In this document: piece after piece, positions 1 to 10,846 of the stretch
Layout: each line of letters begins with the position of its first letter
Position numbering within the stretch: the stretch's first letter is position 1
From: Thermomucor indicae-seudaticae
Lineage: Eukaryota; Mucoromycota; Mucoromycetes; Mucorales; Lichtheimiaceae
Reading direction: 5' to 3'
Length of the DNA stretch: 32,576 nucleotides
Assembly (NCBI GenBank): GCA_000787465.1
Contig: JSYX01000399.1
Span: forward strand, 1-32,576
Position numbers and translations under genes: made by a program
The notes under the pieces: model-generated
Database searches by the model: none
What the model saw: only the letters and a program-made list of their open reading frames with translations
Told to the model about the DNA's origin: nothing

Positions 1-2628
1 TTCTCAATTTCTAAATTACAAGCTAGTAGATACATCATCATTCAGTATCTGGCGGCTTGAGAATCGAAACAGTGATTCCTAAACCGAAATATTCTTAAAT
101 CAATTTCGGCAAAGAAGATTTACCACTGAGTGTACAAGTTACCCAGAAGACGATGGAGATCAACAAGCTAATAGAGGGAGATCTCACAAATAAATGCAGC
201 TTTGCTTTTTGTAATGGAAGTTGCAATAATAACCTTCACTCTTAATAAAAGCTGCTTCCTGTCAAAACGGAGCTCAACTCCTTACGCCACAGTCTAACGC
301 GTCGCTTCCGTCTATCTCCTGTAAAATTGCTTCTAAGCGATTGACATGTGTAGACAGCACCAAAAGAGCGTCAATTTGACAAATCGTCAAAAGCTGTCCA
401 TTTCCTATGAGTAGGCAAGAGCGATAAATCATCCCTAAAGCAAGCGGTGGAATATTTCCCCGCTTACGGGCGCCGAGATGTCCAAAAGCGATTCCTAAAT
501 CGAAATATCCTTAAATCGATCATTCTTAAAAAGAGCGCTCACTGTAATTTGTAATCAGAATCAATAGAGCATTGAAACAGAAAAAACGTACCATTCCACG
601 AAGAAGATAACCCTACCATTGGCGATACAGAAGCCTGCACGTCTCCGGAAATCTTGAACTACGCCATCTAGGAATTGCTTCTATCCAACAGTCATTTCGT
701 ATTCATTAACTGCTTGCAAGAACCGGCTTCCTTTCTTGGTCAGAAGTCTTTGCAAAACCAGCATGATAAGACAAATGGCTTCGCAGCCTGGATAATAGAC
801 GAGACTTTACAGATGGATGCTTGCCAACAGGAGCCACATAAGGTTTTGATCAGTGTCCAAACTGGAATTTTGTTGGTCTGGTAAGAGACGCGAAAAGTGC
901 AAAAGACCCTTCCTGTAAATATCTCAACTGACCATCGAGCTGAATCCGATAAAGAACGCCCAGAATGACAGATGCAGACCTTTTAAAGACTTGCTGCCCT
1001 AATTTCTGTCTCGACGTATAATTCATATTTCTGGAAGATGTATGGACGCGTAAGTGAGGCAATACTCGCACATACATCCTTGGGAAGCAAATTCAACGGA
1101 AAGTGGAATCAGCGCACACGATCAATGCCTAGCACCACCAAAAGCTTCTTCATAAGGGTGAAACCCAAAGGAAAAATCGAATAATTTGACCTCATCCTTT
1201 ACAGACAATCTTTATTAGGCAACATCTTGCTGTCATCAGTCATGACTTGTTCTGCTGTTATAGTACGCTGGTCAATTCATCTTTAGTCCAAGTGTCTTGA
1301 ATAAACTCTGCTGCATCGGCAGTCAAGACCTTTTATAGTGTCTGTAACTTTTCAGGTGACAGTTCAGCAGGCAACTTGGTGCTCTCAGCAGCAAGGTCGA
1401 CTCCGACGAACCATAGCCGTCTTGCTCGTTGTAATACTGGACCGATTCCCATCCATGACAAAGTGTTTATATATATTCCAACCACGGACATCTGCCCACC
1501 TTCTATGCCGACGCTTTAACTGCCAGGAAAGTCAGGCTATCAGCATCGATTTCCGTGAAGAAGAATGAACAACATTTGAATGTCACTTGCGATACAGCGT
1601 GTTGAAGCCTTTGGAAATTCTATGTCGCTCACTTTAAGATCCACTTGCAAACATAGGATACGCGCAGAATATTCCTCGTCATCAGGAAAGCGATGAGGAA
1701 AGAGGTCTACAACATACGTGCCTGAAACGTTCTCCGTTGTTCCTAACACGGCCTTCAGCCGATTCGGCTACCGCTGCCCGTCTAGCAACAGGCTGCTGCT
1801 TGCGCATATTGAGCGCTTCGTTTCTGCTTTCAAGAGGAGCCGTCCTGAGTTCTTGCGCGTTCGCAACGGCAACTGGATTTATCACGACCACCAGAAGAGC
1901 CTCACACTATAACATACTAGATAAGCTTTAGAGCCAGCAAGGAAATGAGGCCAATGCATCATCGTCGTTGTTCCTGCAGTGTGCCATCGAACACGAAGTG
2001 CACGAATGCATTCCAATGTGGGCCTTTTTCTTTACCCCTCTGCGTAATTTACAGCGAGCGATGTGTGTGAGACAGTGTGAATGTTGTCCATTGATCAAAT
2101 TGGTTATCGTGTGAGAGAACACAAGCGGAAGGAAGGGCGATACTCAGGAGGCCAATGCTTTCAAAGGCAGCACCGGTAACACAATCATTGGCATGCAGAC
2201 ACCACGCAGTAACGTTGCGTTGCGGAGGTTGGACAGCTGAGCACGAATTCCTTAAAAAAGGGCCGACCTCTTTTGGGCGATCACCCCACCTTTGCATTGA
2301 TCACCCCTCTGTTTTCGTTTTTATTCAAATCGTAGCAACGCTTTCGTAGCCTGAAGGCCGGGACTGTTTCCTGGAAAAAAGAAAACTTCATCCTCTCAAT
2401 TCGGTGCCGCCCGGGCATTGGACCCTTTTTCTTTTTTTCTTTACCTGCGCTTCCGTTGCCCCTTTTGTTTTTGCCACTTTTGGTTTTCACACAGCTTTTT
2501 TGTCCTCCCTTATTACAACAGAGTATCAAAAAAGAGAGCTTCTTCTGACTGTGCGCGTCTTTTTTCCTATTCCTTTTTAAGTTTTAAGGAACTTTATTTG
2601 TTGGTTTTATCTGTCAGCCTGAATTCTT
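1..2628. other. 5' flank without a convincing gene; promoter of the histidine kinase at its right end
   Basis: No open frame here is long or protein-like enough to support a gene, and I recognise no transposon domain. The region holds one dispersed 31-bp direct repeat (74-104 and 490-520). The last ~350 bases are strongly C/T-rich on the + strand, as in many fungal promoters and 5' leaders. CCCCT motifs, which resemble the stress-response element bound by Msn2/4-type factors, occur near 2034, 2305 and 2459. That fits a stress-sensor gene, but five-base motifs are weak evidence. An in-frame TGA at 2620-2622 directly precedes the kinase ATG. Confidence 0.5.
74..520 (+). repeat. pair of dispersed 31-bp direct repeats
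   Basis: Bases 74-104 and 490-520 align over 31 positions with three mismatches, all transitions. The core reads GATTCCTAAA, one variable base, CGAAATAT, one variable base, CTTAAATC. The copies are 416 bp apart. Both are AT-rich and partly self-similar. They could be the edges or internal motifs of an old mobile element; nothing between them is recognisable. Confidence 0.6.
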
Positions 2629-5600
2629 ATGAAACGTCAACTAGCTGACGATCAAAAACTACCCCCTTGCAAAAGACACCGTTCCGATTCAAGATCACCG
2701 CCACCACCACCACCATCACGACGCGAACACGCCGTCTCTCACGACAACCTCATGTCTTCGCGCAACGTCTCCTGCAAAGAAACCGCCCTGTCACCACCAC
2801 CACCATCACATCATGAGACCACCACCTCCGCCTCTTCCCCGGATACATCACACAATGAAACCGACGATACTAAACCTGACCAGTCAATCTCGCTACGTTC
2901 CTCCTTTGCTGTCTTGCAATATTTTTACGAAATGATCCAAGATCTCGATCAAGGTCATCTTGATCAATGCCTCAGCAAGCAGCTTTCATGTGACGCATTG
3001 TCAGCTGAGGAGACGGCCTTGGCTTCCGCCATGGATACGGCCTTGAAGAAGGTCGCCCAACGCCAGCTCAGGCTTGAAACAGACAACCTGAGGTATAGGA
3101 TCGCGATGCAACAACAGCATCAGATCCTGGCGAGCCAATACGAAGAAGAAGAAAAGGTGAAACCGGTTAGCCGCAGCAATAGTGATAATGACGAGAAGAA
3201 AGACGGTAGTGGCGGTGAGAACGGGGATACCAAGCAAAGCAATGATGATAAAAGGGAGGACAGCAGTGATAGCGATGATGATTCGAAAAAGAGACAAGTC
3301 AGCAGTGAAGAGCGGAATGTCAGTAGTAGTAGCAGCAGCAGCAGCGTACATGAGAACGAAGAAACACCAGAAGACGGTCTAGTGACTATCAAGGAGTCAT
3401 CGATTTTGGAAAAGATATCATCAAGTGACTGTAGTCCTGTTTTGCCCACGTCTAGCCTTACTTCCCCTTCTGGCTATTTTGGTAAAAAGGCGGAAAAAAT
3501 GAGTGAGAGGGAAGAATAATCAATTCACGCTTTTAATCTATTAGGTTTATCTTCTTTACAGTCCGTTACGCCGCCATCCATTGCCACTCCATCCACATCG
3601 AACGCATACCCAGTCTTTTTTGGCCCCCTTTCTCCGTCTTCGTTTCCTGATCCAACAGCTGTTTCAAGCGCTGAGAACATTGTTTGCCCAGACTGCGTCG
3701 TACAGGCAGTCAAGGTCGCCTCAGCCGTGTTTGCCGGCAAACTCGATCTGCGAGTAACATGTAACCACGAACGCTGCTGTGTCTCGGGTCCCGTCCACCC
3801 TTCGTCCCCTATCAACATGCTCAAGAACGCGGTGAATGCCATGACCGACAGACTCCAACGGATCGCTGACGAGGCAATCCATGTCGCTCACGAGTCGGCG
3901 GTAAAAGGGAAACTCGGCGTTCAGGCTCGATGTGATCAGGACTTGGAGGGCATATGGCGCGATTTTATATTGAATTTGAACGGCATGACGCGAAACCACC
4001 TGGAGCAGGTTAGGGATATCGCTGATGTATCGACAGCTATTGCGCGCGGTGACCTTAGTAAAGCCATGACAGTTCCGGTCAAAGGCGAAACGCTTTTGCT
4101 GAAAAATACCTTCAACACAATGGGTAAGAAACGGTAAAGTCCTGCACTCTGCTACTCTTTACTGAGCCGTCCTTTAGTCAATCAGCTTAACCTGTTCGCA
4201 TCCGAGGTTTCTCGTGTGGCCCATGACGTCGGTACCGAAGGCAAACTTGGTGCGCAAGCCAAAGTGGCAGGCGTGGATGGCATTTGGAAGGAATTGACGG
4301 ATAACGTCAATACCATGGCAGTGAACTTGACCAACCAGGTACGAGATATCGCCCAAGTATCAAAGTCAGTTGCCCGTGGTGACTTGACAAAGAAAGTGAC
4401 CGTCGAAGTCAAAGGAGAAATGTTGGATTTGAAGAACACAATCAATACCATGGTAGACCAGGTATATGATAACATGTTTCAGATGGCTTCTGGGAAATAT
4501 GTACTAAATAGCGTTAAAGCTATCCACGTTTGCTACAGAGGTCACGCGTGTGTCACTTGAGGTCGGGACAGAGGGCATCTTGGGAGGTCAGGCAGTCGTG
4601 AAGGATGTGGCGGGTACCTGGAAAGACCTGACAGACAATGTGAACTTGATGGCGCATAAAATCACTGAACAAGTCCGTGATATTGCTGCTGTTGCAAAAG
4701 CCGTTGCCTGTGGCGATCTAAGTAAAAAGGTGACAGCCAACGCTCAAGGTGAAATACTCGAGTTGAAGAATACGATGAATAAGATGGCAAGTCACTTTAT
4801 TTCGATTTGGGGACCCTTCGCTTTGCGCTCATCTGTTTCTGCGATAGGTTGATCAACTGATTCTATTCTCCGCGGAAGTGCGTCGTGTGTCGCTTGAAGT
4901 CGGCGTGGAAGGCAAATTGGGTGGTCAAGCAGTTGTGAAAGATGTGGGCGGAGCATGGAAAGATCTGACAGATAACGTAAATACGATGGCAGCCAATCTC
5001 ACAACGCAGGTTCGGTCTATTGCTGGCGTGACGAAAGCTGTGGCCATGGGCGACTTATCGAAAAAGATCGAGGTTGAAACACGCGGTGAAATTCTCGACC
5101 TGAAAAATACAGTCAATGACATGGTGGACCAGTTGCGAGTGTTCTCAACAGAAGTAACGCGTGTCGCGAAAGAGGTCGGCACGGAGGGGAAACTGGGCGG
5201 CCAAGCCATTGTTCCCAACGTCAGTGGTACTTGGAAAGACTTGACTGATAACGTGAATCATATGGCTGCCAATCTCACAACGCAGGTTCGGTCTATTGCT
5301 GGCGTGACGAAAGCTGTGGCCATGGGCGACTTATCGAAAAAGATCGAGGTTGAAACACGCGGTGAAATTCTCGACTTGAAAAATACAGTTAATGACATGG
5401 TGGACCAGTTGCGAGTGTTCTCAACAGAAGTAACGCGTGTCGCGAAAGAGGTCGGCACGGAGGGGAAACTGGGCGGCCAAGCCATTGTTCCCAACGTTAG
5501 TGGTACTTGGAAGGACTTGACTGATAACGTGAATCATATGGCTGCCAATTTGACCACTCAAGTACGATCGATTGCTCAAGTGACGAAAGCTGTGGCCAAC

Positions 5601-8600
5601 GGCGATCTCAGCAAAAAGATTGAAGTCGAGACGCGCGGTGAGATTCTGGAGCTCAAGGATATTGTGAATAACATGGTGGATCAGCTTCGAGTATTTGCAT
5701 CTGAAGTGACGAGAGTAGCCAAAGAAGTCGGAACGGAGGGTAAACTGGGTGGACAGGCTTTTGTGCAAGGCGTGGCGGGTACCTGGCATGAACTGACCGA
5801 CAACGTCAATATCATGGCCGCCAATTTGACGAACCAGGTTCGATCGATTGCAGAAGTAACAAAGGCGGTGGCTCTCGGCGATCTGAGCAAGAAGATCGAA
5901 GTCGAAAGTGGTGGAGAAATCCTTGAGCTCAAAAATATTGTGAATAACATGGTGGATCAGCTTCGGATTTTCGCGTCAGAGGTCACTCGTGTCTCTAAGG
6001 AAGTCGGTACAGAAGGCAAACTCGGCGGCCAGGCAGTGGTCCAAGGCGTGGCTGGCATGTGGCATGAATTGACGAATAACGTGAATATTATGGCCGCCAA
6101 TTTGACGACGCAGGTGCGGTCTATTGCAGAAGTCACCAAGGCTGTGGCTCTCGGTGACCTGAGCAAGAAGATCGAGGTCGAGACGCGCGGTGAAATCCTG
6201 GAGCTCAAAAACATTGTCAATGATATGGTGGATCAGCTTCGAGTGTTTGCGTCTGAAGTGACCAGAGTGTCAAAGGAGGTCGGCACGGAGGGCAAGCTTG
6301 GAGGACAGGCTTTGGTGCCCAACGTGGCAGGCACTTGGATGGACCTCACAGTCAACGTGAACCAGATGGCTGCCAACTTGACTACTCAGGTGCGATCGAT
6401 CGCAGAAGTGACAAAGGCAATTGCGAACGGCGATCTGAGTAAAAAGATCCACGTGGAGACAAGAGGAGAAATTTTGGATTTGAAGAACACGATCAATGAT
6501 ACGGTCGACCAGTTGCGCGTCTTTTCAACTGAAGTAACACGTGTGGCTCGAGAAGTGGGCACAGAAGGGAAATTGGGCGGTCAAGCGATTGTTCAAGGCG
6601 TAGCGGGCACCTGGAAGGATTTGACGGATAATGTCAATATGATGGCGGGCAATTTAACGACCCAGGTGCGATCGATCGCTGCAGTTACTACGGCTGTGGC
6701 CAAAGGAGACCTTTCAAGGAAAATTGATGTAGAGGCTCAGGGTGAAATTTTCGAGCTAAAGTGAGTGGCTGTTACGGATTCTAGTGGCAAAAGTTCTTTA
6801 TTAAACGGACTCTGTTTTTTGCAGGAACACTGTAAACTCGATGGTGGATCAGCTCCGTGTTTTCGCGGCTCAGGTGACTCGTCTTGCAAGGGAGGTAGGC
6901 ACGGAAGGCAAGCTCGGTGGTCAAGCATTCATACCTGGCGTGGATGGCACATGGAAAGACTTGACGGATAATGTGAACTTGATGGCGAGTAACTTGACGG
7001 ATCAACTTCGGGCTATTGCAGCTGTGTGCAAAGCAGTCGCACAAGGAGACCTATCCAGGAAAATCGAAGTAGAAGTGCACGGTGAAATTGCCGAATTGAA
7101 GAATACGATAAATACGATGGTCGATCAGCTGAATTCCTTTGCTTTCGAGGTTACAAGAGTGGCACGCGAAGTCGGAACAGAAGGAAACCTGGGTGTCGAA
7201 GCCCGGGTCAAGGATGTGGAAGGAGTGTGGCTGGAAATAACGAGTAATGTGAGTACGATGGCTTCCAACCTTACCACACAAGTGCGCGCGTTCGCTCAGA
7301 TCTCGGCTGCCGCAACCGAAAACGACTTCTCACGTTTAATCACTGTGGAAGCGTCTGGTGAAATGGATGCGTTAAAGACAAAGATTAATCAGATGGTTGG
7401 TTCTTTGAGGGATGCGATTCGAAAGAACGGTCAGGCAAGAGAAGCGGCTGAATTGGCCAATCGGTCAAAGAGCGAGTTTTTGGCCAACATGAGCCACGAG
7501 ATTCGAACGCCCATGAATGGTATTATCGGTATGACTGCCTTGACACTGGAGACCGAGTTGACGCGGCAGCAACGTGAGAATTTGATGATTGTATCCAATC
7601 TCGCCAACACGCTTCTTACGATCATTGATGATATCCTGGATATTTCCAAGATCGAAGCAGGTCGAATGACCATGGAATCAATCCCGTTCTCGCTGCGATC
7701 ATCCTTATTTAGTGTTATGAAAACACTGAATGTGAAAGCAAATCAGAAGAAACTCGACTTAATTTACAATGTCGATAAGGATATTCCTGATCAAGTTATT
7801 GGTGATCCGCTGCGACTGCGACAAGTCATAACGAACCTTATCGGAAATGCCATCAAGTTTACCAACAAAGGACAAGTCGCGTTAGAATGTCACGTACTGG
7901 AAGAGGACGAGGACTCTGTGAAACTGCAGCTGTGCGTGAGTGATACGGGTATCGGTATCCGCCAAGACAAATTGAAAGTCATTTTCGATACATTCTGTCA
8001 AGCAGACGGCAGTACAACGTAGGCTGGACAATATGACGCACATCAAGGAATGCGTCATTAACTTTTTTGTTCTTTTAGGCGTGAATATGGTGGAACGGGT
8101 CTCGGTCTATCGATATCAAAGCATCTGGTTGAACTAATGGGCGGTGATTTATGGGTGGAGTCGACATACGGAGAAGGCTCTCAGTTCTACTTTACAATCA
8201 AGCTACGCAAATTTGAATCAAATGACACGAAAATCGCGGAAAAGATGGCGCATTTCCAGGGTCGTCGTGTTTTGTATGTCGACAGTATGGAGCAAGGTTC
8301 TGACACAATGGAGAAAATCAGGCAGCTTGGCTTGGAAACTCTCCGAGCAGAGAGCTTAGAGCATGCAACCGAGTTAGCCGATCGATACGCCAATACCAAC
8401 GAGCACAAGCCATTCTTTGATATAGTCGTGATTGAAAAGATAGAGCAGGCTGAAAAGATACGAGAAATTATACCTCTACGATTCACACCGCTGGTCTTGA
8501 TCGCGCCTGAAAAGCACATGCTGAATATGGAATCATGCATCAATTGGGGCATCACCGCGTACTTTAATACCCCACTCAACTTGGCTGATCTCGCAGACGC

Positions 8601-9098
8601 GCTGGGTCCAGCACTCGAGCATTATGCGGCACTTCCGAGCGACACATCCAAGACGATACCACTCAATATTCTGCTGGCAGAAGACAATGTTGTAAACCAG
8701 AAAATAGCCATACGTTTATTGGACAAGATTGGACACAAGGTGAAAGTAGTCTCGAATGGCAAACTGGCTGTCGAGGCCTTTGAGTCACAACGGTTCGATA
8801 TGATATTGATGGACGTCCAGATGCCAGTCATGGGCGGTTTCGAAGCAACTCAAAGGATTCGAGAGATTGAACGAGAAATGGGAAGCCAGACGCGAATACC
8901 CATTATAGCATTAACAGCCTATGCCATGATTGGTGACCGTGAAAAATGCTTAAAATCCGGAATGGTAAAACTAACATATATTGGATATGTATGTCTCATC
9001 ACTGACTGACCTTCTCTTAGGATGAATATGTAACAAAACCTTTACGTTTTCCTGAACTGATTGCAGTAATTAAAAAGTTCACTCCTCCTCAACCCTAA
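2629..9098 (+). CDS. nik1: group III hybrid histidine kinase (Nik1/Os-1-like) with 12 HAMP units
   Basis: Cytosolic osmotic/stress-sensing hybrid kinase. The family feeds the Ypd1-Ssk1/Skn7 phosphorelay and the HOG MAPK pathway, and is the target of phenylpyrrole and dicarboximide fungicides. Deduced exons: 2629-3502, 3545-4123, 4178-4461, 4520-4786, 4848-6760, 6825-8018, 8079-8964, 9021-9098 (2025 codons with TAA). Residues 1-350 are low-complexity (poly-Pro, then Ser/Asp/Glu). Twelve ~92-aa HAMP units span ~392-1496. The HisKA H-box [10 protein letters not shown] carries His1530. The ATPase has its N-box near 1635, a DTGIGI G1 box and a GGTGLGLS box near 1708. A degenerate receiver-like stretch covers ~1752-1880. 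The true receiver (~1899-2015) has acidic pair AEDN, phospho-acceptor Asp1949 in MDVQMP and Lys2005 in TKPL. No membrane segment is visible. Intron 1 is the least certain (donor 3503 or 3482, acceptor 3544). Intron 3 needs an AAG acceptor and intron 4 is GC-AG. The gene is unusually long for the family as I know it. Confidence 0.93.
3844..7395 (+). repeat. coding array of twelve ~276-bp HAMP units in the histidine kinase
   Basis: The translated array has a strict 92-residue period from unit 2 on. Each unit begins VDQL-x-x-FA/S-x-EVTRV, passes [12 protein letters not shown], a GxW, LTDNVN-x-MA, NLTxQVRxIA and GDLSKKI, and ends ELKNT-x-N-x-M. Unit 1 and unit 12 are the most divergent; unit 12 has [15 protein letters not shown] and runs into HisKA. 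Introns sit at or near unit borders: after units 1, 2 and 3, and near the end of unit 10. That suggests whole-unit duplication. Each unit corresponds to a HAMP plus HAMP-like linker pair in other Nik1 proteins. Confidence 0.9.
4995..5546 (+). repeat. near-identical 276-bp tandem duplication (HAMP units 4-6)
   Basis: Bases 4995-5270 and 5271-5546 are adjacent copies that differ at about four positions by eye, mostly silent (for example GACCTG versus GACTTG and AACGTC versus AACGTT). Identity stops sharply after the second copy, where AATCTCACAACG becomes AATTTGACCACT. The other units are far more diverged in DNA. This means a recent in-frame duplication or a gene conversion, and the site may vary in copy number between strains or be collapsed in short-read assemblies. 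Confidence 0.9.
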
Positions 9099-9550
9099 TT
9101 TACTTTGCATTCAAGTAACTCTGTATATTAAGTAAATAAACACATGTCTGCTGGCAGGCGAAAGCATATGCGGTCGATGATAATAGTTATTCATTGATAT
9201 TCGCGCGCTAACCGGGATGTATGTGCTCAGAAAGCAGCTGCGCTAGAGTTATAGGTTCACATGTTACTAGGTGCGATCAGCTTTTTTAGAGCCTCCAGCT
9301 GCGTGCAGGGTGGAAGCCAGGTATGCTCCCTGAAATCCATGCACCTCGTCCTCATACAAGCTATTCTTGCTTCTCCACATGTATATTTTGCCATTGCTTA
9401 TTCCTGGAAGTGTAAATGATACCTGAAGGGCACGTGCGGAGTTTCCTGAAACCGGAATACCTTGACACAAGCGGGCAGCTACCCCTTATTGTGGAAAAAA
9501 TTTGTCACTTGTCGAGTTTCTATTGCAAAAGTTACATGTACAACTATTTA
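9099..9550. other. convergent intergenic region between histidine kinase and NudC genes
   Basis: The kinase (+) and nudC (-) converge here, so both 3' ends and polyadenylation signals should lie in this 452-bp gap. A TAAATAAAC motif near 9131 is a candidate poly(A) signal for the kinase. On the minus strand, 9470-9267 is open for about 67 codons. It reads like protein (it contains YMWRSKNSLYEDEV) but has no ATG at its 5' end and I do not recognise it. Confidence 0.5.
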
Positions 9551-10435
9551 CTACTGGAGCTTGACTTGGCTGAACTGTTTGAAAGAAAATGTCAGTCTTT
9601 TTTCTCCTGGCGCGCTCTCTCTCTCTGTCTTCCACTTACGTCCATTTCCGGATGCTGCTTTTTGAATTTTTCAAACAATTCCTGCTTCTTCAACGTATCG
9701 CTATCCGGTAACCCCATGGCTTTTTGACGTTGATCAAACTGGGGGAATTTTGATTAGCAGACACCCTCAAAAAGAAAACAGGCACAGCTTACCATCATCT
9801 TTTCCACCATGGCTCGGGTCTCACCATCCAGGTCTTCCAGCCTCGAGTTCTCCGGCTGGATCTTTTGGGTGTTGATCTTGGGTGCACTCGTTACCACATT
9901 CTCCCACCATGTCATTTGGTTACTCTTTTCCAAATGTACCAATACTTCTTGCTGGTTATCTATCTCTCTCTATATTAGATATCTCTCTTCTATATCCGCC
10001 TTTCGTTTTTCCTTTCTTACCGATGGTCCAGGTACTATCCTCCACCTTGATCTCTTTGCATAATTCACCCTGAAAACAAGTCATTCAGTATCCTGAATAA
10101 CAAACAATTTGATCAGAAATAGATATATACTTCAATGATAGCAGGTTGACCTTTTAGAGCAACCTTGATATATTTCTTTTTCAGCACAGCTTCTAGATCG
10201 CGTCCACGCGTTCCTTTCGGTACGGGAATCGTCACATCAACATCTTGTAATGTCTGTCGCCACCTTTAATCCAAAATTCAATGTTCGATTCCGGCCACCC
10301 CGAACGGATCGAGCAGTAACTAACTCACTTGTAAGGCAACGCAGCTTGCTCTGCAGCCTCTCGCTCTCGTTCGGCTTTGTCGTGCGCTTCACGCTCTTCT
10401 GGCGTCATGTCTTCATACTTCTTGTTTTCTGGCAT
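9551..10435 (-). CDS. nudC: nuclear movement protein NudC (CS-domain dynein/LIS1 co-chaperone)
   Basis: NudC is a cytosolic CS/p23-fold co-chaperone that stabilises LIS1 and dynein and is needed for nuclear migration in hyphae. Deduced exons on the minus strand: 10435-10329, 10263-10131, 10069-10021, 9959-9793, 9738-9640, 9574-9551 (193 codons). The product is 192 aa, close to the short fungal form. A charged N-terminal helix (residues ~8-30) leads into the CS domain: W-R-Q-T near 37, then [38 protein letters not shown] and the conserved MTWWENVV. The tail has [27 protein letters not shown] and a short last exon. The start ATG was chosen because the protein then begins like the family; an upstream in-frame extension is not conserved-looking. 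Intron 1 uses an AAG acceptor. Translation ends with TAG directly followed by TAA. Confidence 0.93.
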
Positions 10436-10846
10436 TATTATGCGGAAACGGGAAGAAGTCGATCGGCTTCGGACTTTGACGTTTTCCAGAAGGCTCCTCT
10501 TCTTGTTCGTCTTCGGGTGACTGTCGAGGCCCTCCGTCCGCAACCGCATGTCAGAAAAACAATACTCTTCTTATTCATGTTCAGTTAGATTTATTGAGAG
10601 CATAGATCAAGTGTAAATGGAAAAGGATTCATTTCTATTTAGCAGTAAAAGGTGATCACTCCTTATATACGCACATATTGAGGCTTTCTGAAGGAGTTCC
10701 TAGAGTTTACTAACGAAAACAAAAATCATTGAAAAAGTGAGTTGGTGGTGTGCAAGGAAGGGGATGTGATAAGCGTGTGGAAGGGGAATATCGCGCAATT
10801 TTGAATGGAAGTATACGCAAAGTTGAAGAGAGATTATTTTACATTT
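10436..10846. other. spacer between nudC 5' end and the HECT ligase 3' end
   Basis: Both flanking genes are on the minus strand, so this 411-bp stretch should contain the HECT gene terminator and the nudC promoter and leader. I see no other gene. The first ~110 bases upstream of the nudC ATG remain open in the same frame but encode a basic, non-conserved sequence and are best read as 5' leader. Confidence 0.5.

Noticed and set aside
3001..3449. Open frames antisense to the kinase N-terminus (Leu/Ser-rich)
   Set aside because: They mirror the Asp/Glu/Ser-rich low-complexity coding strand; there is no independent support.
3482..3561. Kinase intron 1 ending at the CTTTACAG at 3561
   Set aside because: No reasonable GT donor upstream keeps the reading frame with that acceptor; the TTAG at 3544 works with GTGAGA at 3503 or GTAAAA at 3482.
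4925..6452. Several open frames antisense to the HAMP array
   Set aside because: They repeat with the same 276-bp period as the sense strand and are shadows of its codon pattern; no start, splice or family evidence supports them.
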